This document shows, in pieces, positions 1 through 8,225 of a DNA stretch of 64,000 bases; the stretch's first letter is position 1; the number at the start of each line of letters is the position of its first letter. The DNA lies in assembly GCA_964602995.1 (NCBI GenBank), contig CAZRTM010000004.1, positions 1-64,000 of the forward strand. The letters run 5' to 3'. The position numbers and the translations under genes are program-made. This DNA comes from JAAYYY01 sp964602995 (GTDB taxonomy: Bacteria; Chloroflexota; Anaerolineae; Promineifilales; Promineifilaceae). The notes under the pieces were generated by a model. It saw only the letters and a list, made by a program, of their open reading frames with translations. It was not told the origin of the DNA and ran no database searches.

Positions 1-92
1 ATATCCTCGCGGTTGAGACCGGCATCTACCAGATCTTCCACCACGTCGCGAGCATCTTCAATATTGTCATATAGACTGACTACGGTTTTCAT
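1..92 (-). CDS. Partial general-stress (YflT/GsiB-like) domain protein, N-terminal 30 residues
   Basis: Reading the minus strand from position 92 gives MKTVVSLYDNIEDARDVVED and continues off the left edge. A GGAGGAA Shine-Dalgarno lies 6-8 bases before the ATG. The pattern (beta strand, then a helix with a D-A-R-D-V-V-like face, then D-A-G-hydrophobic) is that of the small ferredoxin-like YflT/general stress 17M domain, and a similar segment occurs inside the protein at 24249-25211. Its role in this family is poorly known. The rest of the protein is outside the window, so the assignment rests on 30 residues. Confidence 0.6.
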   Translation of the reverse strand, partial: MKTVVSLYDNIEDARDVVEDLVDAGLNRED

Positions 93-178
93 TGTTATTC
101 CTCCATTACTAACGTTTCGTTCCTGGAATGACTCTGGAGAGCCACTGCTATCGAGTGAGGTATCCGGGCGGCATGACA

Positions 179-382
179 TTAGATAAGTAGTAACAAGGCC
201 ATTGCTACCAGCACTATCAGTGCAATGATTGCTGCGACCGCCAATATCGTTGGTGTCAGACCAACCCCTTCAGGCTGGTCATAGACACCAACTCTGTCCT
301 GAGAGTAGGCATCATCCCTGGCGGCATCCGGATACTCATGGTTGTATTGATGCTGCTTCTGTTCCGGGAACGCATCGCTCAT
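179..382 (-). CDS. Small tail-anchored membrane protein, 67 aa, unknown function
   Basis: I do not recognise a family. The first 43 residues are polar and rich in Gln, Asp, His and Tyr; residues 44-67 are a single hydrophobic segment (TPTILAVAAIIALIVLVAMA then LLLLI) ending at the stop, so it should be anchored by its C-terminus with the polar part probably cytoplasmic. A GAGGAG Shine-Dalgarno 6-7 bases before the ATG supports translation. It lies 86 bases upstream of the stress-domain gene at the left edge and could be co-transcribed with it. Low-complexity composition makes homology calls unreliable. Confidence 0.6.
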   Translation of the reverse strand: MSDAFPEQKQHQYNHEYPDAARDDAYSQDRVGVYDQPEGVGLTPTILAVAAIIALIVLVAMALLLLI

Positions 383-606
383 TCTTTTTTCTCCTCAAAC
401 GGCTCGAGCAGAACAGGCAACTATTCACCTTCATCATAGGGCAGGGATAGCACACTCACAATGGGGGAATTCACTACCTTAAAGAGAGAAACGACCCCAT
501 TGTTCTCAGGGAGGAGGGAAGAGCAGCAAAATGGAAGTGAAATCGACTGTAGTCAGGTTGACAATTCTATGAACTATTGCCATAATGGTAACTGGCTCCC
601 CCCCTC

Positions 607-643
607 GAGGTGTCGCCGTAGCCGCCCGGTTGCGGGACACCTC
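607..643. terminator. Candidate hairpin downstream of acyl-CoA dehydrogenase
   Basis: An 8-base inverted repeat (GAGGTGTC at 607-614, GACACCTC at 636-643) encloses a smaller CCGC/GCGG stem. A T-rich run follows only on the plus strand (645-650), where no gene ends. On the minus strand it lies about 35 bases past the stop of the acyl-CoA dehydrogenase gene but lacks a U-tract, so it may be a weak terminator or a transcript 3' end. The surrounding 383-677 interval shows no coding sequence that I can support. Confidence 0.35.
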
Positions 644-677
644 ACTTTTTCACTCCCCGCCCACTTCTTACCGTTCC

Positions 678-1841
678 TTAGCGAAGGCCTGTCAGGTTGC
701 GCGCAATCACCATACGCTGGATCTCACTGGTTCCTTCGTAAATCTCCGTAATCTTGGCATCACGGAAATAACGTTCCACCGGCAATTCCTTGCTATAGCC
801 CATACCGCCGTGAATCTGAATGGCCTGTGTGGTCACCCACATCGCCGTTTCGCTGGCGTACAGTTTGGCCATGCTCGCTTCCATCGAGTAGCGCTCCCCG
901 GTGCTGGCCGACGCCATCTTGGCCAGAGCCGCCTGATAGATTAAAAGGCGGCTGGCTTCCACACGAACTTTCATGTCGGCCAGCTTCTGCTGAATCATCT
1001 GGAACTGGCCGATCTTCTGGCCAAACGCTTCCCGCTCTTTGGCGTAACTGATACTGGCTTCCATCGCTGCTTCGGCAATCCCCAGCGCCTGGGATGCAAT
1101 GCCGATACGGCCGGCATCCAGCACAGTCATGGCGATCTTAAACCCTTCCCCTTCTGCACCCAGCCGGTTTTCTACAGGACACTCGTAATTATCGAACGTA
1201 ATTTCGCTGGTGGCGCTGGCCCGAATGCCCAGCTTCGGCTCTTTCTTACCGCGCTCAAAACCAGGGCGGCTGGTGTCGATGATAAAAGCCGAAATACCGC
1301 GGTGGGCCTGCTCTGGAGCGGTCATTGTAAAGAGGATGATGACATCAGCAACCGGAGCCGACGTAACCCACGACTTGCGCCCGTTGATGATGTAATGGGT
1401 ACCTGCATCGTTCAGAACGGCGCGGCTGCGCATGGTGCCGGCGTCGCTACCGCTCATTGGCTCTGTCAGGCTATAGGCTCCGATCATCTCGCCGCTGGCA
1501 ACCGGGACCAGATAGGCCTGCTTCTGCTCCTCCGTGCCAAATTTCAGCAGCCCGTGGCACACCAGCGAATTGTTGACGGACATAATCGTCCCATGACTGG
1601 CATCAACCTTGCTGATTTCCTCCAGCGCCAGCGCGTAGGCCAGCGTGTCCATTCCCACACCGCCATACTCCTCAGGCACCTCGATGCCCATAAAACCGAG
1701 CTGGCCCATCTGGCGCACCGTCTCCAGAGGGAACTCACCACTTTCGTCATACTCTGCGGCAATTGGCGCAATGGCATTTTGCGCAAAATCACGCGCCGCC
1801 TCCTGAATCATCTTGTGTTCCTCAGTAATGAAGTCAAACAT
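678..1841 (-). CDS. Acyl-CoA dehydrogenase (short-chain/butyryl-type)
   Basis: FAD flavoenzyme that oxidises acyl-CoA to trans-2-enoyl-CoA in beta-oxidation or branched-chain amino acid breakdown, passing electrons to ETF. At 387 aa it has the usual length. Visible features are the N-terminal helical domain, the substrate/FAD-binding stretch YSLTEPMSGSDAG near residue 122, and the catalytic base in IYEGTSEIQR (Glu369), followed by the usual RN(L)TG end. Glu at this place is typical of short- and medium-chain enzymes. GGAGGAGATCCC precedes the ATG. The upstream gene on the same strand ends 19 bases away. Substrate cannot be fixed from sequence; no ETF or thiolase genes are nearby. Confidence 0.93.
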   Translation of the reverse strand: MFDFITEEHKMIQEAARDFAQNAIAPIAAEYDESGEFPLETVRQMGQLGFMGIEVPEEYGGVGMDTLAYALALEEISKVDASHGTIMSVNNSLVCHGLLKFGTEEQKQAYLVPVASGEMIGAYSLTEPMSGSDAGTMRSRAVLNDAGTHYIINGRKSWVTSAPVADVIILFTMTAPEQAHRGISAFIIDTSRPGFERGKKEPKLGIRASATSEITFDNYECPVENRLGAEGEGFKIAMTVLDAGRIGIASQALGIAEAAMEASISYAKEREAFGQKIGQFQMIQQKLADMKVRVEASRLLIYQAALAKMASASTGERYSMEASMAKLYASETAMWVTTQAIQIHGGMGYSKELPVERYFRDAKITEIYEGTSEIQRMVIARNLTGLR

Positions 1842-1859
1842 GGGATCTCCTCCGTGCGC

Positions 1860-2591
1860 TTACGATTCCCGCGCCAGTTCTGTGGTCTGCAAAAAACGTG
1901 CAAAGTCGTCAGCCGTCAGCTCCACCCCTTCTCGCCAGCGATTGCGCTCGGCCAGCCAAAATTTCCCTGTCTTGCTGGCAATCAATTCGGGCGGTAGCTC
2001 CGGCCGTTTCGGCACGCCAAAACGGGCGCTCACCGATGTCTCGTAGACCTCAGTGGGGTCGAGCTGAACGAACTCGTAATCATCCGCGAGCAACGCCTGC
2101 AGCCGCCTGGGCGGCAGATAACTGTAGATGACAATGCGCCTGACGTTATCTTCTCCATCCTGTTGTAGCTGTCCTCCGGCGCAATACCAGCTTTTGGGCA
2201 TGCGCCGTTCGCGCCCGCCTCGCGGATAGGCGCCCAGCTCAAAGTACCACCACAATTGGTTCAGCCCTCGGTTTCTATCCAGCTCAACAGCCTTCTCCTC
2301 GTCTTGCAGCTCCAGACGGATACTCTCCTGCCCCACAACCACACGCCGCCCGCTGTGCCAGGTCATCTTCATCACTTTCTCGCCAATGGCCGCGATGGCC
2401 AGGCTGATGGGAACAGCGCCGAGACAGGCCACAATGGCCACCGTGTTGAAATCGGGCAAGGCCACTCGCAGCAGCGAACGGAGAATGAAGAAGCTGGCAA
2501 GGAACAGGATAGCAATGAGGAGCAGGACGGCCAGACGCAGCCCGCTATGTTCCTGGTCGGCGTGGAGAATCAGAGGATTGTGGTCAGACAC
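1860..2591 (-). CDS. Membrane-anchored protein of unknown function, 243 aa
   Basis: I do not recognise the family. Two hydrophobic helices lie near residues 18-40 (LAVLLLIAILFLASFFILRS) and 50-72, after a short N-terminus, and the remaining 170 residues look soluble and cytoplasmic, with a predicted beta-rich part (VVVGQESIRLELQD) like a PH-like membrane-domain protein. The start is a GTG with no convincing Shine-Dalgarno; no ATG occurs before the first helix. It precedes the acyl-CoA dehydrogenase by 19 bases and is probably co-transcribed, but nothing in it suggests fatty acid metabolism. Confidence 0.6.
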   Translation of the reverse strand: MSDHNPLILHADQEHSGLRLAVLLLIAILFLASFFILRSLLRVALPDFNTVAIVACLGAVPISLAIAAIGEKVMKMTWHSGRRVVVGQESIRLELQDEEKAVELDRNRGLNQLWWYFELGAYPRGGRERRMPKSWYCAGGQLQQDGEDNVRRIVIYSYLPPRRLQALLADDYEFVQLDPTEVYETSVSARFGVPKRPELPPELIASKTGKFWLAERNRWREGVELTADDFARFLQTTELARES

Positions 2592-2827
2592 AGATATTAT
2601 TTGCTCTCACTGACGTTTGGCAGATGTTAGTCTGCCGGCCCACTTTTGGCAAGTAAGGCGGCGCCCACCTGTTCGGGTTTCACTCGAGCAGGCCAGAAAC
2701 GCCCCCATTTTGGCCTGCCAATATCCTTGACGTCTCACGCTATCGCCAATATTCTAGCCTCGTTCTACCGTGTCGATCATATTCTGATGTCACCCTATAA
2801 CTGTCGTCTGGCTACCACCAACTGCTC

Positions 2828-5722
2828 ATGTATGCCGAACTGGTCATCAACATCGAAGCGCCGCTCGAAAGCACCTTCCATTACCACGTGCCCAGCGATC
2901 TGCGCCCGAAGCTCTCCATCGGCCACCTGGTGGAGGTGGAGTTTGGCCGTCGCACGGCACAGGGCATCATCGTCGGTTTCGATAACGAAGCGCCGGTGGC
3001 CGACACCAAGCCGATTATTGCCATCATCGATCCACTCCCGGTCGTCTTCTCCTGGCAGATAGAACTGGCCCACTGGCTGAGCCAAAACTATCTCGCCCCC
3101 CTCAACGCCTGCCTGCGCCTCTTTCTCCCCCCCGGCCTCACCCGTTGGGCCGATGTTACCGTCGACATTAACCCGCGCTGGGACGGCAATGGGCGTCTGA
3201 CCGAAGTGCAGGAAGCCATTCTGGAGCTATTGCGTGACAAGGGAGATATGCGCGGGCGACAGATCCAACGAGCGCTGCCCAAGAAAGTGCGTAAGCAGTG
3301 GAAAAACGCCGTCAACCAGCTGGCCCGGCGCCAGATCGTCACACGCGGCAGCATTCTGGAACCGCCGCGCGTCAAACCTAAGAAGATCCGCACCGTTGAG
3401 CTTGCGGCAGGGCCGGCCAAAATATGGGCTGCTGCTCTAGCCTTGGGGCGGGCCAGCAAACATGCGGAGCTGCTCCACTTCCTGGCCCAATGTGACGATC
3501 CACTTCCCACAAAGTATAGCGTGCTGGACGCGACCGGCGTCGACGAATCGTACCTCAGCGATCTGGTGCGCGAGGGGCTGGTTCACTGCAATCCGGCAAC
3601 CACCCTCGTCGTGCCGGCCGTCGGCCAGCAACAGGTTCCCAGCCCGCTTCGTCTCGCGTTTGCCGAGCTGCCCGTCAGCGCGACAGAGTTGGAGCCGCAG
3701 TCGCTGGACACGCTCCAATCACAAGAGCTGGTCTACCTTGTCGAGCAGCCTGAAACGGTCAACCTTGCCGTTTCACAGCAGGAGGCGTTGGAGCACATTT
3801 TTCGTTTCCGCAATGGCGAGAAATATTTCGCCATCTTGCAGCTACTGAGCCGCGAAGCGCAGCCGGTCGCCCTTTCCGATCTCTACGACCGCACTGATAC
3901 CAATATCAACCACCTGCGACGGCTGGCAGAGCAAGATCTGGTGCGTTTTGGCACCGAAGAGGTGTGGCGCGATCCCCTTGCTGACCGCGACTTTGTGCCC
4001 AGCGAGGCGCCAGACCTCACGATAGACCAGTTGCGAGTCTGGAACCGTATCAAGCAGGTGGTCGAGGGCGCCGAAGCGCGGCAGGAATCGCCAAAACCGT
4101 TCCTGCTCTACGGCGTCACCGGCAGCGGCAAGACGGAAATCTACATGAAGGCCATTGAAGTGGCCCTGGAGCGTGGGAAACGGGCCATTGTGCTGGTGCC
4201 GGAAATCGCTCTGACCCCGCAAACGGTACGGCGTTTTGCCGCTCGTTTCCCGGGGCGTGTGGCCGTGTTCCACAGCAGGCTGAGTGATGGCGAGCGCTAC
4301 GATACCTGGCGGCGCGCGCGACAGGGGCAGTTCGACATCGTCGTTGGCCCCCGCAGCGCCCTCTTCACTCCACTGCCCGACCTGGGCGTCATCGTTGTCG
4401 ACGAGGAACACGACCACAGCTATAAGCAGGAACCGCCCATTCCCCCGCCGTTCTACCACGCGCGAGAGGCGGCCGTGCAGCTTGGTACCATCCTCGGCGC
4501 TACGGTAATCATGGGCAGCGCCACGCCCGATCTGGTCACCTACCACCGCGCCCGCGCCAACCAATATCACCTGCTGGAGCTACCCAAGCGGGTGATGGGC
4601 CACCGGGTACGGGTAGAGGGACAGGCGGCGCGCCTCAGTGTGAAGAGCCACTATGCCCACGACGAAGGTGACCCGGAGCAGGCGCTCTCCATTCCCCTGC
4701 CTCCAGTACAGATTGTCGATCTGCGCCAGGAGTTGCGGGCCGGCAACCGCAGCGTGTTCAGCCGCAGCTTGCAAGATGCCGTAGACGAGACATTGGAGCG
4801 CGGCGAGCAGACCATCCTTTTCCTCAACCGGCGCGGCACCAATACCTTCATTTTCTGCCGCGACTGTGGAACCGTTCTCAACTGCCCGCGCTGCGATATC
4901 CCCCTCACCTATCACCGGCCTGGCGCTGCGCTCGTCTGCCACCATTGCGGGCGGCAAGAGCCGCCAAAGCGTACCTGTGCCCAATGTGGCTCACAGCGAG
5001 TCAAATATTTCGGCCTGGGCACAGAACAGCTAGAGGCGCTGGTCGAACAGCGCTGGCCCGGCGCGCGCATTGTGCGTTGGGACCGGGACACAACCGCCGG
5101 GCGCGATAGCCACGAACAGATCCTCTCCAGCTTTATCAACCAGGAAGCAGATATCCTCATCGGGACCCAGATGATTGCCAAGGGGCTTGATTTGCCCCTC
5201 GTCACCCTCGTCGGCGTCATCTCTGCCGACGTCTCGCTGGGGCTGCCCGACTACCAGACGGGCGAGCGCACCTTCCAGCTACTGACCCAGGTTGCTGGTC
5301 GGGCCGGGCGAGGCCTGCTGGGTGGGCGCGTCATCATCCAGACCTACAAACCGGAGCATTATGCGATCCAGGCTGCAGCCGAACACGATTACGTCAGCTT
5401 CTATCTGGACGAAGTTCGCTTCCGCACACAGCATAGCTACCCACCCTTCCGCCGCCTTGCCAAACTACTGTTGGTCGATCCTTCAAATGATCGAGGGCGC
5501 CGCCAGGCTGAAAGGCTGGCTAAACAGCTTCAGAGCCACATCCGTGCAGAGGCGCTGGGCGCCACCGAGATTATCGGCCCTGCCCCGCCATTCTTCAACC
5601 GCATCGACGGCCGTTACCGCTGGCAGATCCTGGTGCGCTCCCCAGACCCTGTACGCCTGTTCAAAGAGTTCCAGGTGCCCCGCCCCTGGTTGCTGGATAT
5701 CGATCCCGTTAGCACCCTCTAG
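2828..5722 (+). CDS. priA: Primosomal protein N' (replication restart helicase PriA)
   Basis: Superfamily 2 helicase that recognises stalled forks and reloads the replicative helicase. Visible in order: N-terminal 3'BD domain (residues 1-105), a long winged-helix region (about 115-390), Walker A GVTGSGKTE near 428, DEEH box near 524, zinc-binding region with eight Cys as four CxxC pairs (CRDC, CPRC, CHHC, CAQC; about 676-725), motif V/VI region (GTQMIAKGLDLP, QVAGRAGRG) and a C-terminal domain. At 964 aa it is over 200 residues longer than E. coli PriA (732 aa), the excess lying between the 3'BD and helicase core. It ends with a 4-base overlap with the convergent kinase gene. Confidence 0.96.
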   Translation: MYAELVINIEAPLESTFHYHVPSDLRPKLSIGHLVEVEFGRRTAQGIIVGFDNEAPVADTKPIIAIIDPLPVVFSWQIELAHWLSQNYLAPLNACLRLFLPPGLTRWADVTVDINPRWDGNGRLTEVQEAILELLRDKGDMRGRQIQRALPKKVRKQWKNAVNQLARRQIVTRGSILEPPRVKPKKIRTVELAAGPAKIWAAALALGRASKHAELLHFLAQCDDPLPTKYSVLDATGVDESYLSDLVREGLVHCNPATTLVVPAVGQQQVPSPLRLAFAELPVSATELEPQSLDTLQSQELVYLVEQPETVNLAVSQQEALEHIFRFRNGEKYFAILQLLSREAQPVALSDLYDRTDTNINHLRRLAEQDLVRFGTEEVWRDPLADRDFVPSEAPDLTIDQLRVWNRIKQVVEGAEARQESPKPFLLYGVTGSGKTEIYMKAIEVALERGKRAIVLVPEIALTPQTVRRFAARFPGRVAVFHSRLSDGERYDTWRRARQGQFDIVVGPRSALFTPLPDLGVIVVDEEHDHSYKQEPPIPPPFYHAREAAVQLGTILGATVIMGSATPDLVTYHRARANQYHLLELPKRVMGHRVRVEGQAARLSVKSHYAHDEGDPEQALSIPLPPVQIVDLRQELRAGNRSVFSRSLQDAVDETLERGEQTILFLNRRGTNTFIFCRDCGTVLNCPRCDIPLTYHRPGAALVCHHCGRQEPPKRTCAQCGSQRVKYFGLGTEQLEALVEQRWPGARIVRWDRDTTAGRDSHEQILSSFINQEADILIGTQMIAKGLDLPLVTLVGVISADVSLGLPDYQTGERTFQLLTQVAGRAGRGLLGGRVIIQTYKPEHYAIQAAAEHDYVSFYLDEVRFRTQHSYPPFRRLAKLLLVDPSNDRGRRQAERLAKQLQSHIRAEALGATEIIGPAPPFFNRIDGRYRWQILVRSPDPVRLFKEFQVPRPWLLDIDPVSTL

Positions 5723-7602
5723 GCGCTGGAAGCCTCGTCCAGCTCCGTTGTATCTGCTGGAATCCTCAACGTGATTCGCGTCCCCTCTCCAGGCCTGGAG
5801 GCCACCTGGAAATGGCCGCCCAGCAATTCCAGCCGTTCCTGAATGGTGCTGATACCCAACCCGGTGCGGTTGTCCCTGCCCAACAGGATCTCTTCCACCT
5901 CAAAGCCGGCCCCTTCATCGGCGACCTCCACAACCAGCCACTCCGGTTCTTCACGGGCCAGCAGCCAGGCCTGTTGCACACCGGCGTGCTTAACCACATT
6001 GAACAACAACTCACGAACTGAGCGCACGATCAGTTCGCGACTTGCAGGTTCCTCAATACGACACTCCCCATTTACCTCAACCATCACCTGCAACCCATAC
6101 TGGTTATTCATAAACTGGGAGAGCCATTGAAAGCTCTCCTCGAGCCGTTCCCGTTGTACCGCCTCCAGTTGCAGCTCTGTACTCAGGCTGCGCGTTGCCT
6201 GGATCACAGCAGCGACATGCTGCTGCACCTCCTCCAGCTCCTCCATTCTGCTCCCCTCCAGGTCGTCGCCAAAAACTTGCAATGTGAGCTGAATGCTGTA
6301 GAGCATCTGCTGAACATCATCATGCAGAACCTGCGCAATTCGCTGCCTTTCCCGTTGTTCGGCGAGAACCAGCTCGGCAGTCCGCTCTTTCACTCGTTGC
6401 TCCAACGTCTGATTGAGCTGTGCCAGCCGCTCTTGTTCCCTGGCTAGCTGGGCTACCAACCGCTCTCGTTCCGCTTCGGCCTCCACGCGGTCGGTGATAT
6501 CAACCGCGGAACCCAGAGAGCGAAGCGGATTTCCCTCTGCATCTCGAATCAACCGCGCTCGCGCTTCTACCCAACGAATTTCGCCATCCTTTCGCACATA
6601 CCGCTTGTTGCTGAGGTATTCCTCATCCTCTCCGCGCAAAAGCTGGTCGAAACGCCCGTGGTCCTGGTTGAGGTCTTCGGGATGGGTGACGTCAACATAA
6701 GTCATCTGCAACAGCTCTTCCGCTGTATAACCGGTGATCTGGCAAAAGCGGGCATTGACCGAAAGATAGCGCCCGCTGGTCAGATCAAGCTCCGCCAATC
6801 CCACCGTTGAAAGTTCAAACATCGCCCGATATCGTTGTTCGCTCTCGCGCAAAGCGCGCTCTGTTTCTTTCTGTGCATCAATATTGGTCGCCGTCCCATA
6901 CCAGCGCGAGACCTCGCCCTGGGCATCAGTCACAAGCCGCGCCCGGCTCAGATACCAGGAATAGCGCCCATCTTGCTGCAAGATTCGGTGCTCCACCTGG
7001 AATGGTACGCCACTCTCCACCGCCTTACTCCAGGCCTGAACCGTGCGCTCCTGGTCCTCTGGGTGCAAAATCCGCTCCCAGGGCCACGAAGTTCCAGGTT
7101 GACCTGCACTTTGATTAAAGTAGAAGGCGTGCCAGTTATGATATTCAATCACCCCATCTCTGGTCGCTGTCCAGACCAGATGAGGCATGACGTCGGCCCA
7201 GGCCCAAAAATCTGCACGGGGCGGCGCTGGGGCGTATTGCGTGGGCACCGCTGTGATCATAATCCCGATGACAGTTCCCTGTTCATTCCTAAGTGGCGTA
7301 TAGTGTTCTCTACGGCTCTTGCGTCCCCGTCCCTCATCAGGCTCAAACTCGATTTCCACATTCACGATCGGCTGCCCGGTAGCCAGCACATCGCGCAGTA
7401 TAGGCTCAATTGTCTCCGCCGCCTCCGGAAGCACATCCCGCACTCGCCTTCCCACGTGTTGGGCAATGGTCAGGCCATTCATTTCTGCGAAGCGTTCGTT
7501 GACCTGCAGGTAGCGCAACTGTTCATTCAGAACTGCCAGGCCAACGGCAGTAGACTGTAGAATCGCTTCAATGTTTGTGAGTTCCTCCGGTCTTTGCTCC
7601 AT
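5719..7602 (-). CDS. PAS-domain sensor histidine kinase, HisKA_3 (NarL/DesK-type)
   Basis: Soluble sensor kinase of a two-component pair. Three PAS-like modules are visible (about residues 10-120, 128-245 and 255-375; the third carries WVEARARLIRDAEGNPLRS), then a coiled coil (375-415), the dimerisation/phosphoacceptor motif RERQRIAQVLHDD with His427, and an HATPase domain (DEGAGFEVEE and GTGLGISTIQERL). No transmembrane segment is seen, so sensing is probably cytoplasmic. HisKA_3 kinases normally signal to LuxR/NarL-type response regulators, but none lies in this window, so the partner must be elsewhere. No clear Shine-Dalgarno is visible before the ATG. Confidence 0.9.
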   Translation of the reverse strand: MEQRPEELTNIEAILQSTAVGLAVLNEQLRYLQVNERFAEMNGLTIAQHVGRRVRDVLPEAAETIEPILRDVLATGQPIVNVEIEFEPDEGRGRKSRREHYTPLRNEQGTVIGIMITAVPTQYAPAPPRADFWAWADVMPHLVWTATRDGVIEYHNWHAFYFNQSAGQPGTSWPWERILHPEDQERTVQAWSKAVESGVPFQVEHRILQQDGRYSWYLSRARLVTDAQGEVSRWYGTATNIDAQKETERALRESEQRYRAMFELSTVGLAELDLTSGRYLSVNARFCQITGYTAEELLQMTYVDVTHPEDLNQDHGRFDQLLRGEDEEYLSNKRYVRKDGEIRWVEARARLIRDAEGNPLRSLGSAVDITDRVEAEAERERLVAQLAREQERLAQLNQTLEQRVKERTAELVLAEQRERQRIAQVLHDDVQQMLYSIQLTLQVFGDDLEGSRMEELEEVQQHVAAVIQATRSLSTELQLEAVQRERLEESFQWLSQFMNNQYGLQVMVEVNGECRIEEPASRELIVRSVRELLFNVVKHAGVQQAWLLAREEPEWLVVEVADEGAGFEVEEILLGRDNRTGLGISTIQERLELLGGHFQVASRPGEGTRITLRIPADTTELDEASSA

Positions 7603-7937
7603 AACGAGTGAACCTAACCCGGCGATCTTTGCAACAAACGATCAAGCCGGTCGGACAAAAGCAAAATCACAGGGAGGCGCAAAGCCCCACATCCGTCTGT
7701 TGGGCCTGCTACTATGAGACAATGGTGCACAGAGTTGGAAGGCAAGTGTTGTGCATCAGGGTGAGGTGTAATCAGCAAGAACAGTTCCTAACACGAGAAA
7801 ATCTAGGGCAATAATAACCCACTTTAGGAAGGTGGCAATGCACAAAGCCTGCCCTCACGACGACTGAGCGCATGAGAAGAGTGTGAATCGGGAAGTGCCC
7901 CCAGTGCAGCCCAAAGCGACAATTAAATCAAACCAGG
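7603..7937. other. Intergenic region, no supported gene
   Basis: This 335-base stretch lies between the start of the sensor kinase and the 3' end of the tRNA gene. I see no ORF with a plausible ribosome-binding site. It should hold the kinase promoter. A 6-base inverted repeat (TGCACA/TGTGCA around 7727-7756) and a GCAAAGCC-containing stretch at 7651-7710 were noted but not assigned. Confidence 0.5.
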
Positions 7938-8009
7938 TACCCTCGTCCGGACTCGAACCGGAATCGGTCGCTTAGGAGGCGACTGTTCTATCCATTGAAC
8001 TACAAGGGC
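7938..8009 (-). tRNA. tRNA-Arg, anticodon CCU
   Basis: The minus strand folds as a complete cloverleaf of 72 nt without encoded CCA: acceptor GCCCTTG/CGAGGGT, D-stem GTTC/GAAC with a GG-containing loop, anticodon stem GTCGC/GCGAC around loop CTCCTAA, 4-base variable loop, T-stem TCCGG/CCGGA with loop TTCGAGT, discriminator A. The anticodon CCT reads AGG. The acceptor has G-U pairs at 1-72 and 6-67. It stands alone between the sensor kinase and phosphofructokinase genes, facing the kinase direction. Confidence 0.95.
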
Positions 8010-8109
8010 TAGAATATCGTCGGCTATTATAACAGTGGCCCTGACCTGCGTCGAACGCCCCTGGAGGCGCCGTAGCCATTCTAACGCGTTTCTACGCTAG
8101 CATAGTTGC

Positions 8110-8138
8110 CTGACACGACAAATAGATTACATTAGAAT
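8110..8138 (+). promoter_or_regulatory. Sigma70-type promoter for phosphofructokinase
   Basis: CTGACA (8110-8115), a 17-base spacer and TAGAAT (8133-8138) match the -35/-10 consensus in 5 of 6 positions each. Transcription would begin near 8145, leaving a leader of about 80 bases before the ATG at 8226. Confidence 0.6.
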
Positions 8139-8225
8139 TAATCGACAACGCTCGCTATTTCCCAACATTGTCGGAGTTGATGTTGATGTGCGGTAGCAGA
8201 GCCAGCTACTGAAATTGGGAAACAT

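Noticed and set aside
1302..1997. Plus-strand frame of 231 codons opposite the acyl-CoA dehydrogenase
   Set aside because: It runs antisense across a well-supported gene and into the next one, with no recognisable domain.
7651..7710. GCAAAA...GGCGCAAAGCC stretch resembling a c-di-GMP-I (GEMM) riboswitch core
   Set aside because: The P2 helix with its GNRA tetraloop and the downstream GxCAGCCGGGTTGCCG-like part are missing, and no plus-strand gene follows before a minus-strand tRNA.
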